A stretch of DNA of 10,666 nt from positions 1 through 10,666 of the forward strand of contig CAIRSV010000194.1 in NCBI GenBank assembly GCA_903881265.1, written 5' to 3'. The notes beneath the pieces are model-generated. The model ran no database searches. It saw only the letters and a list, made by a program, of their open reading frames with translations, and had not been told where the DNA came from. Positions 1-6,043 of the stretch are shown piece by piece. The DNA comes from an uncultured Bacteroidota bacterium. Its GTDB lineage: Bacteria; Bacteroidota; Bacteroidia; Chitinophagales; Chitinophagaceae. The position numbers were made by a program, and so were the translations under genes. Within the stretch, counting starts at the first letter, position 1; each line of letters starts with the position of its first letter.

Positions 1-411
1 CTTGGCAATGATGATCAAGCGTTTGCAGACATTAAACTATTTGGCCATAAAGATTATTTCGCACCGTTTGCAAGCGGCAGCAGCAGCTACGAAGCCCTTG
101 TGATTTGTCCGTGCAGTATGGGTACATTGGGACGAATAGCAAATGGCATCAGTGATAACTTAATTACGCGTGCAGCTGATGTGATGTTGAAAGAACGAAG
201 AAAGATGATCTGCGTTGTTAGAGATACGCCGTATAATTTGATTCATATTGATAATATGAAAAAAGTGACAGAAGCAGGCGGCATTATTTGTCCAGCATCA
301 CCGTCTTTTTATAGTCTCCCAAAAACTTTTGAAGAATTAGCCGCTACAGTGATTGATAGAGTGATAGGTTTGTTAGGTTTGCAAATCGATACCTATCGGT
401 GGAGTGAATAA
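1..411 (+). CDS. ubiX: UbiX-family flavin prenyltransferase, C-terminal part (5' end outside window)
   Basis: The reading frame is open from base 1, so the gene is cut by the window edge; 136 residues are visible and roughly 65 N-terminal residues are missing. UbiX joins dimethylallyl phosphate to FMN to make the prenyl-FMN cofactor of UbiD-type decarboxylases, which act in ubiquinone or menaquinone synthesis. Visible family signatures are ASGSSSYEALVICPCSM (about residues 26-42), the TRAADVMLKERR block (56-67), RDTPYNLIH (74-82) and PASPSFY (98-104). Aligned to Pseudomonas UbiX numbering, R122, K129, R139, Y169 and R185 all fall in register. The usual Glu140 is Asp here (codon 223-225). In Bacteroidota the likely role is menaquinone synthesis, but no ubiD or mqn gene is visible to confirm it. 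rnhA follows after 3 nt, which suggests co-transcription. An internal GTG at 100 could be mistaken for a start, but the homology clearly extends upstream of it. Confidence 0.93.
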   Translation, partial: LGNDDQAFADIKLFGHKDYFAPFASGSSSYEALVICPCSMGTLGRIANGISDNLITRAADVMLKERRKMICVVRDTPYNLIHIDNMKKVTEAGGIICPASPSFYSLPKTFEELAATVIDRVIGLLGLQIDTYRWSE

Positions 412-414
412 TAT

Positions 415-888
415 ATGGCAGATATTTTAGAAATTTATACAGATGGATCCTCAAGAGGTAACCCCGGCAAAGGTGGTTATGGTATTGTGTTGAAGTGGAA
501 CAAGGTTAGAAAAGAATTAAGTGGAGGTTATCGACTTACCACCAATAATAGGATGGAGTTGTTGGCTGTGATTCTAGCAATTGAATCATTGACACGACAC
601 GGACTTACGATTCGCATTACGACAGATAGTAAATATGTCGTTGATTCTGTTGAAAAGAAATGGGTGTTCGGTTGGGTAAAAAAGCAATTCAAAGACAAAA
701 AGAATAAGGATTTGTGGTTACGTTTTCTTGAATCGTATACCTTACATACAATTTCATTCCATTGGGTAAAAGGCCATGGTTCACATAGTGAAAATATTCG
801 TTGTGACGAATTAGCGACTGCGGCTGCAGATAGTAGTAATCTATTAGTAGATGAATGGTACGAAAAGAATAAGGACGTCGAAGCTTAA
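415..888 (+). CDS. rnhA: Ribonuclease HI
   Basis: This is a 157-residue type 1 RNase H, essentially the length of the E. coli enzyme (155). It degrades the RNA strand of RNA:DNA hybrids in the cytoplasm, for example R-loops and replication primers. All catalytic residues are recognisable: Asp10 in YTDGSSRGNPG, Glu48 in TTNNRMELLAV, Asp71 in TTDSKYVVDSV, His121 in WVKGHGSH and Asp131 in ENIRCDELA. These match D10/E48/D70/H124/D134 of E. coli. The basic handle region is present around residues 81-98 (KKWVFGWVKKQFKDKK). The ATG lies 3 nt after the ubiX stop, with a GGAG stretch about 10 nt upstream (401-404) as a plausible ribosome site. The gene ends 15 nt before the convergent stop at 904, and no terminator is visible in that gap. 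Confidence 0.96.
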   Translation: MADILEIYTDGSSRGNPGKGGYGIVLKWNKVRKELSGGYRLTTNNRMELLAVILAIESLTRHGLTIRITTDSKYVVDSVEKKWVFGWVKKQFKDKKNKDLWLRFLESYTLHTISFHWVKGHGSHSENIRCDELATAAADSSNLLVDEWYEKNKDVEA

Positions 889-903
889 TTGCAGGATTGA
901 TGT

Positions 904-1536
904 CTAGCGGTCAACAGGCGTTTCTTCCTTCTTCTCAGTTTCTTTTTTCATTTCTCTCATTTCCTGCTCTTTTTTCAATTGCTCAGGTGTAGGTTCAATG
1001 TAGGTGAGTATGAATTCAGAAATTACTTTTTTACCACCAACCCAAATGGTATAGGTGCCATTCGGCAACGTGCTAAGCATAAAGCCACCTTCAGGATTTG
1101 TGACAACGGCATACTCTTTATTGTCTGCAGTCTTGAAGCTTACAGTTCTGCAGGAAGCCACATTTTTTAATTGCTTGACGTTCGTTGAGGAGTCGCTTGT
1201 GGCGCTTGTAAATTCTTTGGCAACATTACCTGTCATTATAACGCGACCGGCTACCGTACAATTATCACAACCTCTAGTTTTGGGTGTTTTAGTACCTCTT
1301 ACTGACACTTCATAAGCTGCTTTGGCTGATGGGTCTAATTGTATCTCAACAAACGTGATATTGACATTATCAGGGCTTTTTTCAATCTTATGAGTGAGTG
1401 GGGTAGGACCGCCATATTTAGTACGCTCTCTCGGTTTTATAAAACGTTTTCCTGTAGGGTCGATAGCTACTTGAGCAAACGTAGAGATACTAATACTGAC
1501 TAAAACGATGGCTGCAATTATACGTGTGAATTTCAT
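904..1536 (-). CDS. Exported protein of unknown function with CxxC motif and charged C-terminal tail
   Basis: I do not recognise the family. The 210-residue product starts with a clear Sec signal peptide (MKFTR, a hydrophobic stretch to about residue 19, cleavage likely after STFA at 21 before Gln22), so it should be periplasmic or surface-exposed. The mature part has a Cys-x-x-Cys pair (C90, C93) and a third cysteine (C129). A strand-turn-strand segment (TNPEGGFMLSTLPNGTYTIWVGG, described here by its ends T146-G168) resembles the end of carboxypeptidase-regulatory-like or similar beta-sandwich repeats; this is a resemblance only. The last about 25 residues are almost all Lys/Glu, probably a solvent-exposed helix. 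The start is supported by the signal peptide and by an A-rich leader (eight A's just upstream). It lies 62 nt downstream of crtYcd on the same strand, so it could be a distal operon member or have its own promoter. It converges on rnhA. Confidence 0.8.
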   Translation of the reverse strand: MKFTRIIAAIVLVSISISTFAQVAIDPTGKRFIKPRERTKYGGPTPLTHKIEKSPDNVNITFVEIQLDPSAKAAYEVSVRGTKTPKTRGCDNCTVAGRVIMTGNVAKEFTSATSDSSTNVKQLKNVASCRTVSFKTADNKEYAVVTNPEGGFMLSTLPNGTYTIWVGGKKVISEFILTYIEPTPEQLKKEQEMREMKKETEKKEETPVDR

Positions 1537-1598
1537 ATTCTTTTTTTTGAGGGCTAAAGGTAAATTATTTTCTAAAATGAATGAAAATATATTAAAAC

Positions 1599-2300
1599 TT
1601 AAAGCTGGGTGTTATGAACACTCTTTTTTATTAGGCTTTCAAAAAGTAAAACTGAGCCAATCAACATCAGAAGGCCATAAAAAACATCTTCCACGGGAAT
1701 GCTTAATAGCCTAAGACCTATCATCTCGTTTGGATTATACCAAACCACGGGCTTTTCCAAACCAGTGCCAGTTAGAATGCCATTCACAATCAAGAAAGGA
1801 ATCATCAGAAATAGATAAGCGAAATAGAAACGGCTGAGCCAAGAAACGCGGTAAACAAATTGAAGCACGAACAGCATAGCGGAAAGAAGAAAAAATGTGA
1901 CGCTCGTATACAATCTAGGATAATAGAAAATGCCTGTCAGCATAAGACCTGTTATCAGTAAAAGGGTAATAGCTTTTTCTGATTTCTTTAGATAATCTTG
2001 TTTGACCATTATGCTAAAACAATAATACGTAAACAAGCACGCATAGGGGATACACAAGAAAAAAAGAATTTCTTCAATCGGCAGATTACCGATATAGTAG
2101 CCCATCAAATAGGAAGGATTGAACCCCCATACCCCCATATACGTGTAATAAAAATCCCATACAATAAACACTACGGCCACAGTCAAGATAGAAGGTAATA
2201 GTTGTGGCCAACGCTGATAAAATTTAATCTTGGGATGAAATGAAAACAGCAAGGTCGGCAGCAACGAAAAGAGATTAATGAAGAGATAGAGATAATGCAT
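1599..2300 (-). CDS. crtYcd: Lycopene beta-cyclase, fused CrtYc/CrtYd membrane type
   Basis: The 233-residue integral membrane protein contains two copies of the lycopene cyclase domain in one chain. It closes beta-ionone rings on lycopene to give beta-carotene. The first copy carries WDFYYTYMGVWGFNPSYL followed by PIEE at residues 74-77; the second carries VVWYNPNEMIGLRLLS followed by PVED at 202-205. These paired acidic PxE(E/D) motifs are the hallmark of the CrtYc/CrtYd family and differ from the flavoprotein CrtY/CrtL cyclases. About six to seven hydrophobic segments span the chain, as expected for a fusion of two three-helix units. The ATG overlaps the crtZ stop by one base (TAATG), implying translational coupling. 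The last codons overlap a hairpin (1607-1623). In Actinobacteria and some archaea the halves can be separate genes; here they are joined, as is usual in Bacteroidota. Confidence 0.93.
   Translation of the reverse strand: MHYLYLFINLFSLLPTLLFSFHPKIKFYQRWPQLLPSILTVAVVFIVWDFYYTYMGVWGFNPSYLMGYYIGNLPIEEILFFLCIPYACLFTYYCFSIMVKQDYLKKSEKAITLLLITGLMLTGIFYYPRLYTSVTFFLLSAMLFVLQFVYRVSWLSRFYFAYLFLMIPFLIVNGILTGTGLEKPVVWYNPNEMIGLRLLSIPVEDVFYGLLMLIGSVLLFESLIKKSVHNTQL
1607..1629 (+). terminator. Hairpin plus T6 at the crtYcd 3' end, possible terminator
   Basis: GGGTGTT (1607-1613), loop ATG, and AACACTC (1617-1623) form a 7-bp stem with one G-T pair, immediately followed by six T's (1624-1629) on the plus strand. 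This reads as an intrinsic terminator for plus-strand transcription, although no plus-strand gene ends here. On the minus strand the same stem sits over the last sense codons of crtYcd and is followed by a less regular T-rich stretch, so it could also mark the end of the crt operon. The structure is seen directly; its function is inferred. Confidence 0.4.
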
Positions 2301-2770
2301 TACTGACGTTTTTTAAGTTCATCCTTAAAATATTTGAACGGCACCCACAACATCCCAAAACATTCGCCCTCGTTCTTGCCAAGGTGTTTATGATGCATCT
2401 TGTGGGCTCGTCGTATGGCTCTTAAATAAAGCGAATTACTTGTTCTTAATACCTTAAATCGTTGATGAATAAAAATATCATGGACAAAGAAATAAGCAAA
2501 GCCATAGAAGGATATGCCCGCTCCAATCCAAAAGGTATACCCAAAACCATGAAACGTCCCCCACGTGATTAGGCTGATACCCGGAATTCCGAAAATGAGA
2601 AAGAAGTAATCATTCTTCTCAAAAAAACCAGCATCATCTCGTTGATGATGATCGTGATGAAGCGACCACAGAAATCCATGCATGATATATTTGTGTGAAA
2701 ACCAAGCCACACCTTCCATCAAAAAAAAGGTTGCTATTGTAGTGAGTAAATAAAGTATCCAAACAGGCAT
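2300..2770 (-). CDS. crtZ: Beta-carotene 3-hydroxylase
   Basis: The 156-residue membrane di-iron enzyme of the fatty acid hydroxylase superfamily hydroxylates both beta-ionone rings of beta-carotene, giving zeaxanthin via beta-cryptoxanthin. All histidine clusters are present: HKYIMH (H26, H31), HHDHH (H38-H42), HDIFIH (H97, H102) and HKMHH (H123, H126, H127). The hydrophobic segments at about residues 4-22 and 56-96 are consistent with membrane helices. The length is typical of bacterial CrtZ (about 160). Its stop codon overlaps the crtYcd start, and idi ends 14 nt upstream. A ketolase CrtW can be excluded because the histidine spacing and RFKVLRTSNSLYLRAIRRAHK region are CrtZ-like. Confidence 0.94.
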   Translation of the reverse strand: MPVWILYLLTTIATFFLMEGVAWFSHKYIMHGFLWSLHHDHHQRDDAGFFEKNDYFFLIFGIPGISLITWGTFHGFGYTFWIGAGISFYGFAYFFVHDIFIHQRFKVLRTSNSLYLRAIRRAHKMHHKHLGKNEGECFGMLWVPFKYFKDELKKRQ

Positions 2771-2784
2771 GATTCGTATATTTT

Positions 2785-3306
2785 TTAAATTGATTGTTTA
2801 ATTTTATCTAGCACGTTTTTGACTTCCATTTTAAACCATATGGTATACAATTCTGGATGCAATTCGATATCGGTAAGAAGTTCGTCAATCGATATGTATT
2901 TCCAAGCTGCAACTTCGTCTGTATTGATATTAGGCGATTCATCGGTTGTTCCAACAAAGATATGGTCAATTTCGTGTTCCGTAAGACCCTTGTCAAGTGA
3001 AGCCTTATAAAGAAATGAATACAAAAAATGTAGCTCGGTTTTTAATCCCATCTCCTCCATCAACCGTCGGTGTGCCGCACTGTGTATTTCTTCTTCAGGC
3101 ATCGGGTGACTGCAACAGGTGTTAGACCAAAGACCTTCTGAATGATATTTGCCAAACGCCCGTTGTTGTAAAAGTAATTGACCTTGCGTATTGAAAAGGA
3201 AGACAGAAAATGCCCTATGAAGCAACCCTTTTTCATGGGCTTCTAGTTTAGGCATTAAACCTATCTGTTCATCTTGCTCATTCACGAGTATGACTTCATC
3301 TTTCAT
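2785..3306 (-). CDS. idi: Isopentenyl-diphosphate delta-isomerase, type I
   Basis: The 173-residue Nudix-fold enzyme interconverts IPP and DMAPP, providing the allylic primer for GGPP and carotenoid synthesis. Recognisable features are the metal ligands H24, H30 and H67, E110 and E112 in TEHEIDHIF, the catalytic cysteine C65 in SNTCCSHP with E112 as the partner acid, and the altered Nudix helix AAHRRLMEEMGL (77-88). The length matches E. coli Idi (182). Type II isomerases are FMN-dependent and unrelated in sequence, so they are excluded. The gene sits between crtB and crtZ with gaps of 11 and 14 nt, so precursor supply is likely co-regulated with pigment synthesis. Confidence 0.95.
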   Translation of the reverse strand: MKDEVILVNEQDEQIGLMPKLEAHEKGLLHRAFSVFLFNTQGQLLLQQRAFGKYHSEGLWSNTCCSHPMPEEEIHSAAHRRLMEEMGLKTELHFLYSFLYKASLDKGLTEHEIDHIFVGTTDESPNINTDEVAAWKYISIDELLTDIELHPELYTIWFKMEVKNVLDKIKQSI

Positions 3307-3317
3307 CCTGCGTACTA

Positions 3318-4154
3318 TTAATAGAGATTTAATTTTAATCGTATAACTGACTGAAAAAGCAAACCTACTTTATTAATATCAGGAATTCGAATTCGCGTAC
3401 TCATAACTTTTTCAGCGGGTGTTTCCTTAATTTTTGAAAATAGTTTTCTGTAGTAGATGTAAGCAAGATAGACGCCTGTGCGGGAAGAAACTGGAAGCTC
3501 TTTAATACCTTCCAACGCAGCATTAAATTCGGCTTCAATGTCGGCCTGTATGATTTCTTTTTCTGCGCTTGAAAATTTTTCAAAATCCACTTCTGGGAAA
3601 TACGTACGACCAAGATCATAGTAGTCGGCCTTTAGATCACGAAGGAAATTTATTTTTTGAAAAGCCGAACCAAGTTTCATCGCAGATGGTTTTAACGCAT
3701 CGTATAAATTCGAATCTAGTTCGGTAAATATTCGAAGGCACATTAGACCAACTACTTCTGCGGATCCTAAAATATATCGATCATACGATTCTTTGTCGTG
3801 CACGGTCGACTTAAGATCTGTTTCCATACTGATCAAAAAAGTATCGATCAATTCCCATTCGATACCATAGCTGTGCACGGTTTGCTGAAAACTATTTAAT
3901 ATGGGATTTAGGCTTATTTTGTTTTCCAATGCATCTACCGTATCAGCTCTGAATTTTTTCATCAGATACACCTTGTCATAATCGTGAAAGCTATCAACTA
4001 TTTCATCGGCTAATCTAACAAAGCCGTACACACCGTAGATCGGGTCATGGAATTTTTTTGAGAGAAAACGAATCCCTAATGAAAAACTTGTACTGTACCT
4101 GCGCGTCGTGAGTTTGCTGCATGAAGCGGAAACGTGATCGAAAATTTGTTTCAT
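3318..4154 (-). CDS. crtB: Phytoene synthase
   Basis: The 278-residue member of the squalene/phytoene synthase family condenses two GGPP head-to-head into 15-cis-phytoene, the committed step of C40 carotenoid synthesis. Both Mg-binding aspartate motifs are intact: D50-E-I-V-D54 in FVRLADEIVDSF and D173-L-K-A-D177 in NFLRDLKADYYDLGRTYFP. The N-terminal YSTSFSLGIRFL (20-31) is the usual substrate-pocket start. Placement directly after crtI (3-nt gap) favours phytoene synthase over squalene or dehydrosqualene synthase. It starts at the ATG that gives the full N-terminal family homology. The C-terminus (about residues 245-278) is the usual variable amphipathic end. Confidence 0.94.
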   Translation of the reverse strand: MKQIFDHVSASCSKLTTRRYSTSFSLGIRFLSKKFHDPIYGVYGFVRLADEIVDSFHDYDKVYLMKKFRADTVDALENKISLNPILNSFQQTVHSYGIEWELIDTFLISMETDLKSTVHDKESYDRYILGSAEVVGLMCLRIFTELDSNLYDALKPSAMKLGSAFQKINFLRDLKADYYDLGRTYFPEVDFEKFSSAEKEIIQADIEAEFNAALEGIKELPVSSRTGVYLAYIYYRKLFSKIKETPAEKVMSTRIRIPDINKVGLLFQSVIRLKLNLY

Positions 4155-4157
4155 GGA

Positions 4158-5651
4158 CTAATCGGTTAAATGTTTAATTAATTCGTTCGCAGCAATTTGT
4201 CCTGATATAATAGATGGTGGCACCCCAGGTCCCGGCACAGTTAATTGTCCGGCATAAAAAAGATTACTGACTTTCTTACTTCGGATTTTTGGTTTGAAAA
4301 TAGCTGTCTGCATCAGTGTATTGGCAAGTCCGTACGCATTGCCTTTATAGGCGTTATAATCGAGTTTGAAGTCCTGCACCGAATATGATTTTTTGTACAA
4401 TAAATGATGCTGTATATCCTCACCTGCAAACTCCTCAAGTCTTTTCATAACTAGGTTAAAATAATGTGTGGTATTGGCTTCCGAATCGCGCAAGCCTGCC
4501 GCAACGGGTATCAGAATAAATAGATTTTCGCATCCCGAAGGCGCCACGGAAGGGTCTGTTTTTGATGGGCAGCAGGCGTAGAACAATGGTTTTTCGGGCC
4601 ATGTTTTTGTTTGGTAGATTTCCTTGGAATGTGCTTCGAAATCTTCATCAAAAAATAGATTATGGTGACTAAGTTTAGCTAGTTTTTTGTTGACTCCTAG
4701 ATAAAATATGAGGCTCGATGGTGCAAAAGTTTTCTTCTCCCAATAGGAAGGGTCATACGATACATAATCAGACGGAAGTAGTTCGTTCTCGACGTGATGA
4801 TAATCTGCACTAGCGATTAATGCGTCAATTGAATGGCTGCCTGTTGCAGTTTGAAGTTTAGTTGCCTTACCAGATGAAATCTCTATATGTTCAATAGGAT
4901 TAGAGGTATGAAATTGCACACCTGCTTCTGTGGCTATCTTTTCAAAAGCCTTTACGACTTCAGAAAATCCGCCCATTGGATAGAAAGTGCCTTGTTTAAG
5001 TCCGGCATGATTCATCAGACTATATAACGCAGGTGTATCTTTTGGCATCGCACCTAAAAACAACACGGGGAATTCAATGATAGCCTTTAATCTAGGATCC
5101 TTGAAATATTTTTTAACGTGCTCACTGAAGGAAGAAAAGACTTGTAATTTCAACGCATCTAACAGCAATTTTATACTCATAAATTCCTTGATGGAATGGG
5201 CAGGGCGATAGACAAGTTCTGTCATGCCTGTGTTGTATTTGTATTCAGCCTGCAGAAGAAAGGATTTTAATTTGGCAGCGCTTCCTTTTTCAATTGATTC
5301 GAACAATGCACACAGACTGTCAAAATCTTCAGGTATATCAAATGATTCGGTAGCACTAAATATCACTTTGAATCCAGGGTCAAGTTTGACAAGTTGATAA
5401 AAGTCGCTCGTCGAATACCCCATACTATTGTAATAATGTTCAAATACATCGGGCATCCAATACCAACTTGGTCCCATATCAAACATAAACCCGTTTTCTT
5501 CAAAATGGCGAGCCCTTCCACCAATCTGTTTGTTTTTTTCAAACACATTCACTGTATGTCCTTTCGATGCAAGCAAGGCCGATGCGGCAAGTCCGGCAAA
5601 GCCTGAACCAATAATACCGATTTGCTTTTCTGTTTTTTTAAGTGTGTTCAT
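4158..5651 (-). CDS. crtI: Phytoene desaturase (lycopene-forming), CrtI type
   Basis: The 497-residue FAD-dependent amine-oxidoreductase-fold enzyme introduces double bonds into phytoene to give all-trans-lycopene. The N-terminal dinucleotide-binding motif is GSGFAG (15-20) with Glu38 at the end of the second strand and the following IGGRA (43-47). FDMGPSWYWMPDVFE (57-71) is the conserved CrtI substrate-side motif. The C-terminal bacterial phytoene dehydrogenase signature spans N463-G484 (NLFYAGQLTVPGPGVPP and following). It is the first gene of the crt operon. The ATG at 5651 starts just upstream of the FAD motif, and no earlier in-frame start is needed. CrtN or CrtO/ketolase-type relatives exist in the same superfamily; partnership with a C40 cyclase and hydroxylase supports CrtI. 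Confidence 0.94.
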   Translation of the reverse strand: MNTLKKTEKQIGIIGSGFAGLAASALLASKGHTVNVFEKNKQIGGRARHFEENGFMFDMGPSWYWMPDVFEHYYNSMGYSTSDFYQLVKLDPGFKVIFSATESFDIPEDFDSLCALFESIEKGSAAKLKSFLLQAEYKYNTGMTELVYRPAHSIKEFMSIKLLLDALKLQVFSSFSEHVKKYFKDPRLKAIIEFPVLFLGAMPKDTPALYSLMNHAGLKQGTFYPMGGFSEVVKAFEKIATEAGVQFHTSNPIEHIEISSGKATKLQTATGSHSIDALIASADYHHVENELLPSDYVSYDPSYWEKKTFAPSSLIFYLGVNKKLAKLSHHNLFFDEDFEAHSKEIYQTKTWPEKPLFYACCPSKTDPSVAPSGCENLFILIPVAAGLRDSEANTTHYFNLVMKRLEEFAGEDIQHHLLYKKSYSVQDFKLDYNAYKGNAYGLANTLMQTAIFKPKIRSKKVSNLFYAGQLTVPGPGVPPSIISGQIAANELIKHLTD

Positions 5652-5783
5652 GTGTGTTAAGTAAGCCAGTTAGCGTATGAAAAAATAGGAATGCATTCGT
5701 GGACGTTGAAAGCAGAAATCCCATTTCCTCAAAGAAAAGAAATCTACGCAAACAGACAAATAATTCTTTACGTTTTATGCCTT

Positions 5784-5803
5784 GTTATCACTCCAGCGAT
5801 AAC
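5784..5803. repeat. Perfect 6-bp inverted repeat with 8-nt spacer
   Basis: GTTATC (5784-5789) and GATAAC (5798-5803) are perfect reverse complements separated by ACTCCAGC. The spacing (14 bp between the starts of the arms) would suit binding of a dimeric regulator on one DNA face. It lies about 135 bp upstream of the crtI start. The repeat is seen directly; an operator role is only a guess. Confidence 0.35.
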
Positions 5804-5855
5804 TCAGCGTAGTATCCTATCCATGCTAAAAAAGAGTGGCCCATTTGCTGTATGT

Positions 5856-5883
5856 CAATGCTGCAAAAGCTTTTGTTGAATTG
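5856..5883. repeat. Palindrome with perfect 12-bp core CAAAAGCTTTTG
   Basis: The core 5864-5875 is a perfect palindrome centred on a HindIII-like AGCT. Pairing resumes outside it (C5861 with G5878, then CAAT 5856-5859 with ATTG 5880-5883), so 11 of 14 symmetric positions match over 28 bp. This exceeds the symmetry expected of ordinary AT-rich spacer DNA. It could be an operator for the divergent promoters. No T-run follows it, so it is not a typical terminator. Confidence 0.35.
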
Positions 5884-6043
5884 TAATCTTTAAAATCATT
5901 GTATAAAGCTGTCCTATTATACGAAATTTTCTGATAGAGGATAAGGAATATCAATGGTAAAAGCCTTAGTGTAATCAGCGCCATGAGGCAAACACGTTCA
6001 ATATAAATTATGTGAAAAGTAAATCAGGTTGTAAATATGCAGA

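Larger units (their letters stand above)
1599..5651 (-). other. Zeaxanthin-type carotenoid operon crtI-crtB-idi-crtZ-crtYcd
   Basis: Five same-strand genes are packed with gaps of 3 nt (crtI/crtB), 11 nt (crtB/idi), 14 nt (idi/crtZ) and a 1-base TAATG overlap (crtZ/crtYcd), so a single transcript is strongly expected. Together they encode IPP isomerisation, phytoene synthesis, desaturation to lycopene, beta-cyclisation and 3-hydroxylation. From known family functions the expected end product is zeaxanthin. No GGPP synthase, ketolase, glycosyltransferase or regulator is encoded within the operon. The promoter should lie in the 392-nt region upstream of crtI, but I could not assign it confidently. 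Confidence 0.88.
5652..6043. promoter_or_regulatory. Divergent intergenic region between crtI and the amidohydrolase gene
   Basis: These 392 nt separate two divergently transcribed genes and must contain the promoters for the crt operon and probably for the amidohydrolase. I found no well-spaced Bacteroidota-type promoter (TTTG, about 19 nt, TAnnTTTG) on either strand. Two inverted repeats are visible (5784-5803 and 5856-5883) and are listed separately. The only ORF of any size (plus strand, 5691-5879, 62 codons) has no recognisable homology, ribosome site or signal sequence, and I do not accept it as a gene. Confidence 0.6.

Noticed and set aside
100..102. GTG at 100 as the start of a short UbiX-like gene
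   Set aside because: The same frame is open to base 1 and encodes conserved UbiX residues (ASGSSSYEAL) upstream of the GTG, so the gene is simply cut by the window edge.
979..1315. Overlapping plus-strand ORFs antisense to the exported protein gene
   Set aside because: The minus-strand frame has a coherent signal peptide and domain-like composition, whereas the plus-strand frames do not.
1555..1562. TACCTTTA on the minus strand as a -7 element for the exported protein gene
   Set aside because: It has one mismatch to TAnnTTTG and no properly spaced TTG-type -33 element in the AT-rich sequence upstream. It is kept only as a possibility.
1998..2198. 66-codon plus-strand ORF antisense to crtYcd
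   Set aside because: It lies wholly inside a well-supported membrane protein gene and has no recognisable features of its own.
5739..5746. TAGATTTC on the minus strand as a Bacteroidota -7 element (TAnnTTTG) for crtI
   Set aside because: The last base differs from consensus, and the only upstream TTTG elements are adjacent or 10 nt away instead of about 19 nt. It is not good enough to call a promoter.
5691..5879. 62-codon plus-strand ORF in the crtI/amidohydrolase intergenic region
   Set aside because: It has no ribosome site, no recognisable domain or signal peptide, an irregular composition with a cysteine cluster at the end, and it spans both inverted repeats. It is most likely a chance ORF.
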